Part shown: one piece after another, positions 17,297 to 26,127 of the stretch | Position numbering within the stretch: position 1 is the first letter of the stretch | How the letters are laid out: every line of letters starts with the position of its first letter | DNA from: Nocardioides sp. | GTDB taxonomy: Bacteria > Actinomycetota > Actinomycetes > Propionibacteriales > Nocardioidaceae | Reading direction: 5' to 3' | Length of the DNA: 64,000 nucleotides | NCBI RefSeq assembly: GCF_004803405.1 | Contig: NZ_SSXI01000144.1 | Span: 37,315 to 101,314 of the forward strand | Made by a program: the position numbers and the translations under genes | Notes under the pieces: model-generated | What the model saw: the letters and a program-made list of their open reading frames with translations, nothing else | The model's database searches: none | Told to the model about the DNA's origin: nothing

Positions 17297-18280
17297 ATGA
17301 ACTCGAGCCCCGTCGACGTACTGGTCGCCGGCGGAGGAGGCTTCATCGGGGGCCATCTCGTCGCCGATCTCCTCGCGCAGGGCAAGACGGTCCGCGCTGT
17401 CGACGTCAAGCCGTACGACGAGTGGTACCAGGTCCACGACGGCGCGCAGAACCAGCGCGCGGACCTGGCGCTGCTCGACAGCGCCGAGGCCGCCACGGCC
17501 GGTGCGCGGGAGGTCTACATGCTCGCCGCCGACATGGGCGGCATGGGCTTCATCGAGAACAACAAGGCCCTGTGCATGCTGTCCGTGCTCACCAGCACCC
17601 ACATGCTGCAGGCCGCGCAGAAGCACGACGTGGAGCGCTACTTCTACTCCTCGTCGGCCTGCGTGTACGCCGCTGACAAGCAGACCGACACCGCGGTCAC
17701 CGCGCTGAAGGAGAGCGACGCCTACCCGGCGATGCCGGAGGACGGCTACGGCTGGGAGAAGCTCTTCAGCGAGCGGATGTGCCGCCACTTCGCCGAGGAC
17801 TTCGGCATGGTCACCCGCGTCGCGCGGTACCACAACGTCTACGGCCCGGAGGGCACCTGGACCGGCGGCCGGGAGAAGGCGCCCGCGGCCGTGTGCCGCA
17901 AGATCGCCGAGGCTGTCATCACCGGCAACCACGAGGTCGAGATCTGGGGCGACGGTGAGCAGACCCGCAGCTTCATGTACGTCGACGACTGCCTCAAGGG
18001 CTCGCAGATGATCCTCGCCAGCGACCTCGAGGAGCCGATCAACCTGGGCTCCGCCGAGCTGGTCTCGATCAACCAGCTGTACACCATCGTGGAGGAGATC
18101 GCTGGCATCCGGTGTGAGCGGAAGTACAAGCTGGACGCGCCCCAGGGCGTGCGCGGCCGCAACTCCGACAACACCCGGATCAAGGAGGTCTTCGACTGGG
18201 AGCCCTCCGTGACCCTGGCGGACGGGCTCGCGAAGACCTACGCCTGGGTGTACGACCAGGTCAAGCGCGCCCAGGGCTGA
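17297..18280 (+). CDS. GDP-mannose 3,5-epimerase family protein
   Basis: A 327-residue extended SDR enzyme. The N-terminus has VLVAGGGGFIGGHLVADLL, followed by AADMGGMGFIENNKA, which is the hallmark of GDP-mannose 3,5-epimerases, and the catalytic SSSACVYAA and YGWEKLFSER (Tyr-x3-Lys). The reaction turns GDP-mannose into GDP-L-galactose (and GDP-L-gulose), a pathway best known from plant vitamin C synthesis but present in some bacteria. The ATG at 17297 has GAGGAG upstream. It heads a rightward unit with a GT4 gene (10 bp apart), suggesting that this transferase uses the product. Confidence 0.88.
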   Translation: MNSSPVDVLVAGGGGFIGGHLVADLLAQGKTVRAVDVKPYDEWYQVHDGAQNQRADLALLDSAEAATAGAREVYMLAADMGGMGFIENNKALCMLSVLTSTHMLQAAQKHDVERYFYSSSACVYAADKQTDTAVTALKESDAYPAMPEDGYGWEKLFSERMCRHFAEDFGMVTRVARYHNVYGPEGTWTGGREKAPAAVCRKIAEAVITGNHEVEIWGDGEQTRSFMYVDDCLKGSQMILASDLEEPINLGSAELVSINQLYTIVEEIAGIRCERKYKLDAPQGVRGRNSDNTRIKEVFDWEPSVTLADGLAKTYAWVYDQVKRAQG

Positions 18281-18290
18281 GGTCTACCGC

Positions 18291-19481
18291 GTGCGCATCT
18301 TGGTGCACGACCACAGCGGACACCCGTTCCAGGCCGAGCTGAGCCGGGAGCTGGCCCGTCGTGGTCATGCCGTCACCCACTCCTACGCAGCGGGCTACGT
18401 GTCGGGCAAGGGCCGACTCGAGCCGGCACCTGGGGAGACCATCACCTTCGAGGGAATCGGCGGCGACAAGCCGATCGACAACCTCCGCTTCGCCAGTCGG
18501 CTGTGGCGCGAGGTCGTCCGTGGCTTCGCGCTGACCAGCGAGGTCCGCCGGGTGCGCGCCGACATCACCATGGTCTCCAACGCACAGATTCCGACCCTCG
18601 TCGTCTTCGCCTTCCTGATGGCTCTGCTTCGAAAGCCCTGGGTGCTGTGGCACCAGGACGTCTACGCAGTGGCCGTGCGTTCCTTCGCCGGCGAGAAGCT
18701 GGGACGCGGCTTCCGGTCAGTCGCCGCCATCTTCGAGGTCGCGGAGCGGTGGTGCTCCCGCCACGCGGCAGCCATCGTCGTGATCGCGCCGTCGTTCGTC
18801 CCTGTCCACGAAGCGTGGGGCACCTCGGAGAAGGTCACTGTGATCCCGAACTGGGCGCCGCTCGACGAGATCGTGCCCACCGCACGTAAGAACGACTGGG
18901 CCACCGAGCACGAGCTGGACGACGAGAAGACGATCCTCTACTCCGGCACCCTCGGGCTCAAGCACAACCCAGCGCTGCTCGTACGGCTGGCACGCTCCGT
19001 GATCGACCACGGCAGCCGGGTGCGGCTGGTGGTCGTCAACGACGGGCCCGCTGTCGCGGTGCTCCGCGCCGAGGCCGACCGGCTGGATGTCCCGATCACC
19101 CTGCTGCCCTTCCAGCCCTACGAGCGGCTGCCCGAGGTGCTCGGCACCGGAGACGTCCTGGTGGTGCTCCTCGAGCAGGCCGCCGGCGCGTTCTCCGTGC
19201 CGTCCAAGACCCTCTCCTATCTCTGCGCCGGCAGGCCGGTCCTCGGCCTGATGCCATCGGAGAACCTCGCCTCGGCCCTGATCACGCGAGCCGGAGGGGC
19301 GGTGCTGCCGCCCGTCGACGAGTCCCTGTCGGCCGCCGCGACGTGGGTCGCCGACGTGCTGGGGGATGACGAGATGCGCGCGGAGCTCGGCGAGGCGGCC
19401 CGAGACCTCGCCGAGGAGGAGTTCGCCCTCGACCGCTGCGCTGACCGGTTCGAGGCTCTGTTGCTGCAGGCCGGTCGGTAA
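18291..19481 (+). CDS. glycosyltransferase family 4 (WbuB-like)
   Basis: A 396-residue GT-B enzyme starting VRILVHDHSGHPFQAELSRE, with a central linker and a C-terminal donor domain (ILYSGTLGLKHNP, then EQAAGAFSVPSKTLSYLCAGRPVLGL). The plan matches WbuB-type GT4 enzymes of O-antigen and capsule loci. There is no membrane helix beyond one hydrophobic patch near residue 105-120, which may bind the membrane. It starts GTG 10 bp after the epimerase stop, so both are one transcript. The donor is plausibly GDP-L-galactose or another GDP-sugar (inference from linkage only). Confidence 0.85.
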   Translation: MRILVHDHSGHPFQAELSRELARRGHAVTHSYAAGYVSGKGRLEPAPGETITFEGIGGDKPIDNLRFASRLWREVVRGFALTSEVRRVRADITMVSNAQIPTLVVFAFLMALLRKPWVLWHQDVYAVAVRSFAGEKLGRGFRSVAAIFEVAERWCSRHAAAIVVIAPSFVPVHEAWGTSEKVTVIPNWAPLDEIVPTARKNDWATEHELDDEKTILYSGTLGLKHNPALLVRLARSVIDHGSRVRLVVVNDGPAVAVLRAEADRLDVPITLLPFQPYERLPEVLGTGDVLVVLLEQAAGAFSVPSKTLSYLCAGRPVLGLMPSENLASALITRAGGAVLPPVDESLSAAATWVADVLGDDEMRAELGEAARDLAEEEFALDRCADRFEALLLQAGR

Positions 19482-19613
19482 ATCCGGGCCCACGAGGAAC
19501 GGGCGTGGAATTTCCCTCAACTTTCGTATCCCCTCGCCAACTCGCTCGTTGAGGGATTCGCGGAACGCTCCATTCCGCTCGACTCGGGCAGCCAGGAAGG
19601 TCGCTGGGGGGAC
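19482..19613. other. intergenic gap before priming transferase
   Basis: The 132 bp between the GT4 gene and the sugar transferase hold no gene I can support. Base composition is slightly less GC-rich than around it. I see no strong hairpin or clear promoter hexamers. Confidence 0.5.
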
Positions 19614-20336
19614 ATGAGGAGGCTGATCGTTGTGCGCAAGCGCCTGTTCGACGTCGTCGTGATCACCCTGGCGGCCGTTGTTTGGGTCCCCGTGGTGCTC
19701 CTTGCGGCCCTGGCCGTCCTGCTGCTGTCCGGGCGGCCCATCTTCTACCGCTCGCAACGCTGGGTCGGCCCCGGCCGGGCGATCGAGATGCTGAAGCTGC
19801 GGGTGATGGTGCCCGACGCCCACACGATCAAGGACCACGACGCGTCGGACCTGTTCTTGAACACCCTGCCGGACTCCCCTCTCTACACGCCGGTCGGTCG
19901 CGTGCTCGACCGTCTGGGCATCAACGAGATCCCGCAGTTCCTCCACGTCCTGCAGGGACACATGAGCATCGTCGGCGCGCGACCGCTGACCGACGACGTG
20001 CGTGACGCGTTGGTGGAGGCGCACGGCGCCATCGACGATCGTTGGGAGTCGCCGGCGGGGCTGACCGGCCTGCCCCAGCTCGTCGGTCGCACCGCGCTGA
20101 CAGATCAGCAGCGGCTGCAGCTCGAGTGCGCGTACTCCCGCCTGGTGATGGAGGGCGGCTACCGGATCCGGACCGACTTCATGATCCTGCTGTCGACCGT
20201 CCTGATCACCTTCGGTCTTCGCAAGCCGATGACCTTCCCGGAGGCGCTGGCGTTCGCCACGCTGCGGCCGACGCGGGTGCGCCAGCTGGCGTCGCAGTCC
20301 TACACGCCCTCCCGCGACGTCGACGCCGTGGCCTGA
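19614..20336 (+). CDS. undecaprenyl-phosphate sugar phosphotransferase (priming, WcaJ/WbaP C-terminal type)
   Basis: A 240-residue bacterial sugar transferase consisting of the catalytic module only. It has one membrane segment (about residues 11-38) next to the start KRLFDVVVITLAAVVW, then PIFYRSQRWVGPGRAIEMLKLRVM, LGINEIPQFLHVLQGHMSIVGARPL and GLTGLPQLVGR, all family blocks. It moves a sugar-1-phosphate onto undecaprenyl phosphate, the first step of repeat-unit assembly. It lacks the extra N-terminal helices of full-length WbaP. ATG at 19614; it overlaps the convergent ligase gene by 37 bp. Confidence 0.88.
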   Translation: MRRLIVVRKRLFDVVVITLAAVVWVPVVLLAALAVLLLSGRPIFYRSQRWVGPGRAIEMLKLRVMVPDAHTIKDHDASDLFLNTLPDSPLYTPVGRVLDRLGINEIPQFLHVLQGHMSIVGARPLTDDVRDALVEAHGAIDDRWESPAGLTGLPQLVGRTALTDQQRLQLECAYSRLVMEGGYRIRTDFMILLSTVLITFGLRKPMTFPEALAFATLRPTRVRQLASQSYTPSRDVDAVA

Positions 20337-21655
20337 ACCGCAGCCTCCTCGGGCACCTGCACACGTTCCGGCGGGCGGGACGCTGCCCAGCAGGCGGCGC
20401 TGAGGCTGACCGGTAGCCACAGGGTCCTGTTGTCGAGGACGGGCACGGCGGCCATCAGGCCGACGTAGGCCCAGGCCGGGTAGGCGAGCCGCCGCAATGG
20501 GTGGTGGGTGAAGAGCGGCCGGGTGAGGCTGAAGAGGACGAAGAAGAACCCGATGAGGCCGATCAGGCCGGTGGCCATCGCGACTGCGACGACGACGTTG
20601 TGCACTTCGATGACGTCGGCGAACCCGCTTCCGATGAACGGGCTGGCCTGGAACGCGTCCAGCCCCTTCTCCGTCGCTTCGCGGCGAATCCGGTCCGAGC
20701 CCTCGGCGTCCTGGGTGCCGGCGAGCCGGTCGAGTGCGGAGCCGTCGCTGCTTGCCGCAATCACCACGGGCAACGCGCAGATCAGAAGCGCTCCGCCCAG
20801 GGCCAGGATGAAGCCCTTGAACACCGAGCGCTCCACGAGCGGGATCATCACGACCAGCCCGGCGATCACCAGCAGTGCCGCTCGGCTGCCGCTCATCAGC
20901 ACTGACTGGACGCACAGCGCGGCGCTTCCAAGCACGATCAGCCGGTACCACAGCTCGCGCCGCAGGTAGAAGAGATAGAGGAGAGCGGCCACCGCCATCA
21001 ACCCGGCTTCGGCCAGAGCGTTCGGGTGGTGGGTGAGCCCGACATAGCGGTTCCCGCCCTCCAGCGGGCCTTCGGCGAACGCGACCACCACACTCACCAG
21101 GTGGCCGGCGACATAGCTGCCGAGCAGAAGGCTGACGACCAGCGCCGTCGGTTGCCACAGAGCCACCACGCACACGAGCCCCACGATCAGCATGAGCCAC
21201 TGGATGAACTCGAGTGCGCTCGCCAGTGGATCCGGCGAGACTGCGGTCGCGAGCCATCCAGTCACGAAGATGGCTGCTACGCCGAGGAGATAGGTCCCGG
21301 GCAGCCGCACCGCCCTGGTGAGCAGGGTGGGGACCAGGAGCAGGATGCCGAGCGCGAGGAGCATGTCCGTCGGTGTCCAGGGCGAGTCCGGAGCCGAGGC
21401 GAGACCCTTCGCCATGGGAGCCGTGGCGAAGGCTGCGGTCAGGGTGAGCACCGCGGTCCGCTCCCGACCGAAGAGCGCCAGGAGCAGGAGGTAACCGGCA
21501 GCGAGCAGAGCGAGCATCGCGACCTCCGGCCTGAGCGTCGCAGCTGCCACCAGGCCCGCACCGCCGATGACCAGGGCGAGGGTGACCAGCCGACGCTCGA
21601 CCAGCCCGTCGGACGCGGCAGCGGAGACGGGTCGCGCGCTTGTCTGGCTCGACAC
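20300..21655 (-). CDS. O-antigen ligase / polymerase family protein (Wzy-C)
   Basis: A 451-residue integral membrane protein with about 11-12 helices and a longer outer loop around residues 285-350 that holds the family block SGSRAALLVIAGLVVM followed by PFIGSGFADVIEVHN. This is the Wzy-C/O-antigen-ligase plan; in Gram-positive bacteria such proteins polymerise repeat units or attach glycan outside the membrane. The GTG at 21655 is supported by a near-perfect AAGGAGAG ribosome site 5-6 bp upstream. Its 3' end overlaps the sugar transferase by 37 bp. It closes the polysaccharide locus. Confidence 0.83.
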   Translation of the reverse strand: MSSQTSARPVSAAASDGLVERRLVTLALVIGGAGLVAAATLRPEVAMLALLAAGYLLLLALFGRERTAVLTLTAAFATAPMAKGLASAPDSPWTPTDMLLALGILLLVPTLLTRAVRLPGTYLLGVAAIFVTGWLATAVSPDPLASALEFIQWLMLIVGLVCVVALWQPTALVVSLLLGSYVAGHLVSVVVAFAEGPLEGGNRYVGLTHHPNALAEAGLMAVAALLYLFYLRRELWYRLIVLGSAALCVQSVLMSGSRAALLVIAGLVVMIPLVERSVFKGFILALGGALLICALPVVIAASSDGSALDRLAGTQDAEGSDRIRREATEKGLDAFQASPFIGSGFADVIEVHNVVVAVAMATGLIGLIGFFFVLFSLTRPLFTHHPLRRLAYPAWAYVGLMAAVPVLDNRTLWLPVSLSAACWAASRPPERVQVPEEAAVQATASTSREGV

Positions 21656-21737
21656 TGCTCTCCTTTGCCCGGTCACCGTCGTCCGCACCGACGGCCGGAC
21701 GGAGTCTAAGGGACGGCCGTCCCCGTCACTGAGCGAC

Positions 21738-22019
21738 TCAGCCACCTGCGAAGGGAGGCAGGAACTCCACAGTGTCACCGGGTCGCACCACGACCGCCCC
21801 CGGGTCCCCGGACGAGACGGGGCGATCGCCGATGAGCACCGAGCAGACCGCGATCACGTCGGGCAGGCGGGAATCCGGATGGCGTTGCGCCACCTCGGCC
21901 CGCAGCTCCGCCAGGCTCAAGGGTCCCGGGACGTCCACCGACTCCTCGGCCACTCCTGCCGCAGAGCGTGCGGCGGCCCAGTAGCGGACCCGGATGGTCT
22001 TCGTCTCATTCACCGTCAA
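21738..22019 (-). CDS. MoaD/ThiS family sulfur-carrier protein
   Basis: A 93-residue ubiquitin-fold protein. It begins with the strand KTIRVRYWAAARSAAGV, has VVRPGDTVEFLPPFAGG at the end, and finishes in the Gly-Gly that is adenylated and thiocarboxylated in MoaD-type carriers. The likely role is the small subunit of molybdopterin synthase or a related sulfur donor. No moaE or moeB is seen in the window, so the partner is elsewhere. It is divergent from glnR by 127 bp. Confidence 0.88.
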   Translation of the reverse strand: MTVNETKTIRVRYWAAARSAAGVAEESVDVPGPLSLAELRAEVAQRHPDSRLPDVIAVCSVLIGDRPVSSGDPGAVVVRPGDTVEFLPPFAGG

Positions 22020-22146
22020 TCTCTTCCCCGTTGCGCAGGCGTTTCGCTATCGTCCCCTACAGGAAAACTGATATGGGCCGGGACCCAGCGCTGCGTTTCG
22101 GTCTCGACACGGCGCTGCCGTTCTCGGCGCCAGTGAGGAGACCCGA

Positions 22147-22881
22147 GTGAGCACTCTTCTGCTCCTGACCAGCGCCTTGCAACCCTCTGCCGAGGTCCTG
22201 CCCGGTCTGGCCCTCCTCGGCCACCATGTCAAGATCCTGCCCGCCGAGGGCAGCGCGCTGCTCGAGGCACCGGAGTCCGACCTGGTTCTGGTCGACGGCC
22301 GGCACGACCTGGCGAGCTCGCGCGACCTGTGCCGTCTGATCCGGACCACGGGCACCGACATCCCCGTCATCCTGGTCGCGACCGAGGGTGGCCTGGCCGT
22401 CGTCGCCCACGACTGGGGTATGGACGACGTCGTCCTGCACACCTGCGGCCCCGCCGAGCTCGAGGCCCGGATCAAGCTGGCCATCGGTCGGCTGGCGGCC
22501 GCCCGTGAGGCGGCCGATCCCGAGGCCCACGTCATCCGCTCCGGTGAGGTCGTCGTGGACGACGCCACCTACACCGCGAAGGTGGGCGGCCGCGTGCTGG
22601 ACCTGACCTTCAAGGAGTTCGAGCTCCTGAAGTTCCTCGCCCAGCACCCGGGCCGGGTCTTCAGCCGCCAGCAGCTGCTGCAGGAGGTGTGGGGCTACGA
22701 CTACTTCGGTGGCACCCGCACCGTCGACGTTCACGTCCGGCGACTCCGCGCGAAGCTCGGCCCTGAGAACGAGACGCTGATCGGCACCGTGCGCAATGTC
22801 GGCTACCGGTTCGTACTGCCGTCCAAGGACGCGGAGGCAGCCGCGGCCCGAGTGCCCGAGCGCGACGACGTCGGCGCCTGA
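22147..22881 (+). CDS. glnR: GlnR-type nitrogen regulator (OmpR family)
   Basis: A 244-residue two-domain regulator. The receiver-like N-terminus ([20 protein letters not shown], then [18 protein letters not shown]) is the atypical orphan receiver of actinobacterial GlnR. The winged-helix domain follows (residues about 140-232), with [20 protein letters not shown] and [15 protein letters not shown]. GlnR controls ammonium assimilation genes and works without a paired kinase. The GTG at 22147 has GAGGAG upstream. The next gene, mshD, begins 47 bp downstream, an arrangement also seen near glnR in other actinobacteria. Confidence 0.88.
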   Translation: MSTLLLLTSALQPSAEVLPGLALLGHHVKILPAEGSALLEAPESDLVLVDGRHDLASSRDLCRLIRTTGTDIPVILVATEGGLAVVAHDWGMDDVVLHTCGPAELEARIKLAIGRLAAAREAADPEAHVIRSGEVVVDDATYTAKVGGRVLDLTFKEFELLKFLAQHPGRVFSRQQLLQEVWGYDYFGGTRTVDVHVRRLRAKLGPENETLIGTVRNVGYRFVLPSKDAEAAAARVPERDDVGA

Positions 22882-22928
22882 GACGGTCCGCGTCCGAGCG
22901 GCCCGGGGGGCCGCGATAACGTCGAGGC

Positions 22929-23789
22929 GTGGCTCCCGACGACCTGCTCCTGGTCGGTGACGACGCTCTTGCCGCCGTCACCGAGGTGCGCCGAGCCTGC
23001 GCCGAGCACGACGGCGCGGACCCTCTCGACGAGGCCGCCCACCTCCGGCTGAAGCACGACGGCCTGGCCGGCACCGACGCGTGGGTGACACGTGACGGCT
23101 TCGCTCTGCGCAGGGGGGCCGAGGTGGACCTGGCCGTGGCGCCACCCGCCCGGGAGAACGGTCTCGGCGGCCGACTCGCGGAGTTGGCGTGCCTGGAGCC
23201 GGGAAAGATCAGCGCGTGGTCGCACGGTGACCACCCCGCCGCCGCCCGCCTGGCCGACCGGCTCGGCTTCGCCCGCGAGCGGGAGCTGTGGGTGATGCGC
23301 CGGCCGTCGGCCCTCCCCCTTCCCCCGGTGGATCCGCCGCCGGGCGTGCTCATTCGTGACTACGGAGATCGCGACGCCGCCGCCCTGCTGGAGGTGAACG
23401 GGGCCGCGTTCGCACACCATCCCGAGCAGGGCGCAATGGACCAGGCCGGGCTCGCGGAGCGGATGGCAGAGCCCTGGTTCGACCCCGCCGGCCTCCTCCT
23501 GGCCGTGGGTGACGACGGCGAGCTGCTGGGCTTCCACTGGACCAAGCAGCACGACGATGCGACCGGCGAGGTCTACGTCATCGGCATCTCGCCCGCCGCA
23601 CAGGGCCACGGCCTCGGGCGCGTCCTCACCCTCGCGGGCCTTCACCATCTCGCCGCCCGAGGCGTGGATCAGGTGCTGCTCTACGTCGAGTCCGACAACT
23701 CCGCAGCGCTGCGGCTCTACGACGGCCTCGGCTTCACGCACGCCGCAGCGGACACCCACGTGCAGTACCGACGAGCAGGACGATCTTGA
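22929..23789 (+). CDS. mshD: mycothiol synthase
   Basis: A 286-residue protein with two GNAT domains. The N-terminal one (about residues 1-130) is degenerate, while the C-terminal one carries the acetyl-CoA loop VIGISPAAQGHGLGRVLT and ends YVESDNSAALRLYDGLGFT. This is the plan of MshD, which acetylates Cys-GlcN-Ins in the last step of mycothiol synthesis. GTG start at 22929. Its presence marks the host as an actinobacterium that uses mycothiol as its main thiol. Confidence 0.92.
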   Translation: MAPDDLLLVGDDALAAVTEVRRACAEHDGADPLDEAAHLRLKHDGLAGTDAWVTRDGFALRRGAEVDLAVAPPARENGLGGRLAELACLEPGKISAWSHGDHPAAARLADRLGFARERELWVMRRPSALPLPPVDPPPGVLIRDYGDRDAAALLEVNGAAFAHHPEQGAMDQAGLAERMAEPWFDPAGLLLAVGDDGELLGFHWTKQHDDATGEVYVIGISPAAQGHGLGRVLTLAGLHHLAARGVDQVLLYVESDNSAALRLYDGLGFTHAAADTHVQYRRAGRS

Positions 23790-23832
23790 ACATCACCCCC
23801 AACTCAGCACAGCCTGAGTAGATTTGCCTCCT

Positions 23833-26127
23833 ATGAGCTCTGTCACCGACGGCGAGCCGGGGCCTGAGGGCGGCCGGCTGGCTGACGCGCGTCGCGGACG
23901 CGGCCGGGGACGGAGAGGTCACCACTGGCGCAGCGACGACGAGGGTGCCCCGGTCGCCGGGGAGCTCGACCCCGACGAGGTCGAGGCCCTGCTACGCCTC
24001 GGGTCCACGTCCGAGGAGAGTGATCGTCGTCCGGAGGACGCGGCGGCCGACGCACCGGGTGTCGCGAAGTCCCGGGCCGAGGATGCCGAGAGCATCTCCT
24101 CCCGCGTCAGCGGGCGGCTTGGCGACGCCCCCGCGCTGCCCGCCGACACCGGCGAGGTCAACTGGGGAGTGCTGGTGACTCCGGCCGAGGATGACCGGCC
24201 GCCGACGCCGGAGCCGGCCGACGTCGGCGCCGACAACACCGACGCCGCCGCCGAGTGGGCTCGCCTGATCGAGCGGTCCGCAGGCCGGTCGGACGACTTC
24301 GCCGCCGAGGAGAGCGAGGTCGCCGCCGAGGAGGCCGAGCCGCAGCTCGACCAGCCCGCGCGGCAGCGGAGCGAGGAGTCAGCCGAGGAGCGGGTCATCG
24401 CCGACGCTGTCGAAGGCGGCTTCGCCGAGCCGATCCCGGCGGTTCAGCCCAAGGGGCTCGCCCGGTTCCGCCGGCGACCCACGGCCTCCGGTTCCCTGCC
24501 GAAGCTCCACACGCGGGCCGGATCCGACTTCGCCGACCCGCCGCTGCTCGACGAGCCCATTCCCGACGTCGACGGGCCGAGCGAGGTCGTCAAGCGCCCG
24601 GCCGAGGTGCTGTCGCACACGCACGTCGAGCTCGAGGCGCAGTCGCACCCGGACGTGGACGAGATCCCGACCGACGCTGAGCGCGCCGCCGCCGAGGAGG
24701 CAGCCGCCGAGCACAGCGGGACCGTCCAGCGGCTGCGCGCCGAGCTGGTCGAGATCCAGCAGCAGGCCCTGGAGCTCGCTCGGGCCAGGCTCGAGGCGGA
24801 GGCGGCGGCGGCCGAGCAGGCCTACGCCCGCGCCGAGGCGGAGGCGCGCGCCGCCGAGTACCTCGAGAAGGTCGCCGAGATCCGGGCGCGCATGGTGGCC
24901 GACGGCGACCCCGTCGTCGACACTCCTGGCCCTACCGCCAGCTCGGCCGGCGCGATCGGCGTCACCCTCACGCCTCCCCTCGACGAGTCTCCCGTCGAGG
25001 AGCCCGCGGTGGAGGCGACGTCGGGAACCGACGTGCCCGACCGGACCTGGGAGATCGACCCGCAGGAGGCAGCGCCCGAACTCGTCGATGAGTCCGCGGG
25101 TGCCGACGCGCCGCCTGTCCCGACCGGGGCGCCCGACGTGCACATCGATCCCCAGCCGTCGCTCGTCGAGCGTTGGCGTTCCGGGGCGACGACGCCTCCT
25201 ACGACCGACGACACCGACGACATCGACGACATCGAGGACGCCGACTTCGAGACAGTCGAGGACCCGCTCGACGACGCTCTCGAGGAGTCGCTCGAGGATG
25301 CGGAGCCGGTCCTGGTGGAGGCGCCCAGCCTGCTCGATCAGTGGCGCGCCACCGCCACCAGCGTCGAGCCCGCGACACATCTCGAAGGCGTCGACGAGCC
25401 CATCGATGGGCCCGCCGATGGGCCCACCGACGACCCAACCGAGGCCCCGTACGACGTCGAGGCCTACGCCGAGGCCGAGGACGAAGCCGAGGTCGAGGCG
25501 GAACCGGAGCCGGTCGCGACACCCGAGCCGGACGCCGAGCCCGATGCCGAGCCGGACGCCGAGCCCGAGGCCGATGCCGATGCCGAGCCGGATGCCGAGT
25601 CCGCGATCGAGCCCGAGTCGCTCGTCAAGCTCGTCGCGGCACGAGCGGCGGAGGTGGTGCCACCGAAGCCGGCCGCGGCGCCCGCGGTGGCGGTCAAGCG
25701 CATCCCCTTCCACTCCCGGCGCGGCAACGGCAGCCTGCCGTGGATCGCGACGATCGCCGCCCTGGCCTGCGCCTTCGTCGTCGGTCGGATGGCGTATCTC
25801 GGCACCCTGTGGGACGACGTCCCGCTCAGCGTCACGATGACGGTCGTCGCCACGATCCTGCTGGGTTTCGCCCTCAAGGCCGGCAACTCCGCGCGTAGCG
25901 TGCACCTCGACGAGTCGGGCATCTTGAAGGTCACCGTCGGTGACATGAACAGCCGGTTCGACCTCACCAGCCCGAACACGAGGATCGAGCAGACAGGTGC
26001 GCCGGGCCAGCGGAACTGGCGGGTCTCGATCCTCCGACGCAGCATGTCTCCGGTCACCATCGACTCCCGCATGGTCGACCCGCACATCTTCATGAAGGCC
26101 CTTCGCCAGTGGCGACCGGACCTCTAG
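23833..26127 (+). CDS. large acidic membrane protein with C-terminal MVDPH domain (unknown family, member A)
   Basis: A 764-residue protein I do not recognise. Residues 1 to about 630 are rich in Ala, Glu, Asp and Pro and look disordered, with a likely coiled coil at about 282-356 (QRLRAELVEIQQQALELA...) and imperfect EPDAEPDAEP repeats near 560-590. Two membrane helices follow at about 636-655 and 664-684, then an 80-residue cytoplasmic C-terminal domain with FDLTSPNT, GAPGQRNWRVSI and SRMVDPHIFMKALRQWRPDL. The same C-terminal domain ends the next gene and the gene at 40.06 kb. The two-helix plus beta-rich plus final-helix plan recalls bacterial PH-like domains (inference). ATG at 23833; it overlaps the next gene by 19 bp. 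Confidence 0.75.
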   Translation: MSSVTDGEPGPEGGRLADARRGRGRGRRGHHWRSDDEGAPVAGELDPDEVEALLRLGSTSEESDRRPEDAAADAPGVAKSRAEDAESISSRVSGRLGDAPALPADTGEVNWGVLVTPAEDDRPPTPEPADVGADNTDAAAEWARLIERSAGRSDDFAAEESEVAAEEAEPQLDQPARQRSEESAEERVIADAVEGGFAEPIPAVQPKGLARFRRRPTASGSLPKLHTRAGSDFADPPLLDEPIPDVDGPSEVVKRPAEVLSHTHVELEAQSHPDVDEIPTDAERAAAEEAAAEHSGTVQRLRAELVEIQQQALELARARLEAEAAAAEQAYARAEAEARAAEYLEKVAEIRARMVADGDPVVDTPGPTASSAGAIGVTLTPPLDESPVEEPAVEATSGTDVPDRTWEIDPQEAAPELVDESAGADAPPVPTGAPDVHIDPQPSLVERWRSGATTPPTTDDTDDIDDIEDADFETVEDPLDDALEESLEDAEPVLVEAPSLLDQWRATATSVEPATHLEGVDEPIDGPADGPTDDPTEAPYDVEAYAEAEDEAEVEAEPEPVATPEPDAEPDAEPDAEPEADADAEPDAESAIEPESLVKLVAARAAEVVPPKPAAAPAVAVKRIPFHSRRGNGSLPWIATIAALACAFVVGRMAYLGTLWDDVPLSVTMTVVATILLGFALKAGNSARSVHLDESGILKVTVGDMNSRFDLTSPNTRIEQTGAPGQRNWRVSILRRSMSPVTIDSRMVDPHIFMKALRQWRPDL

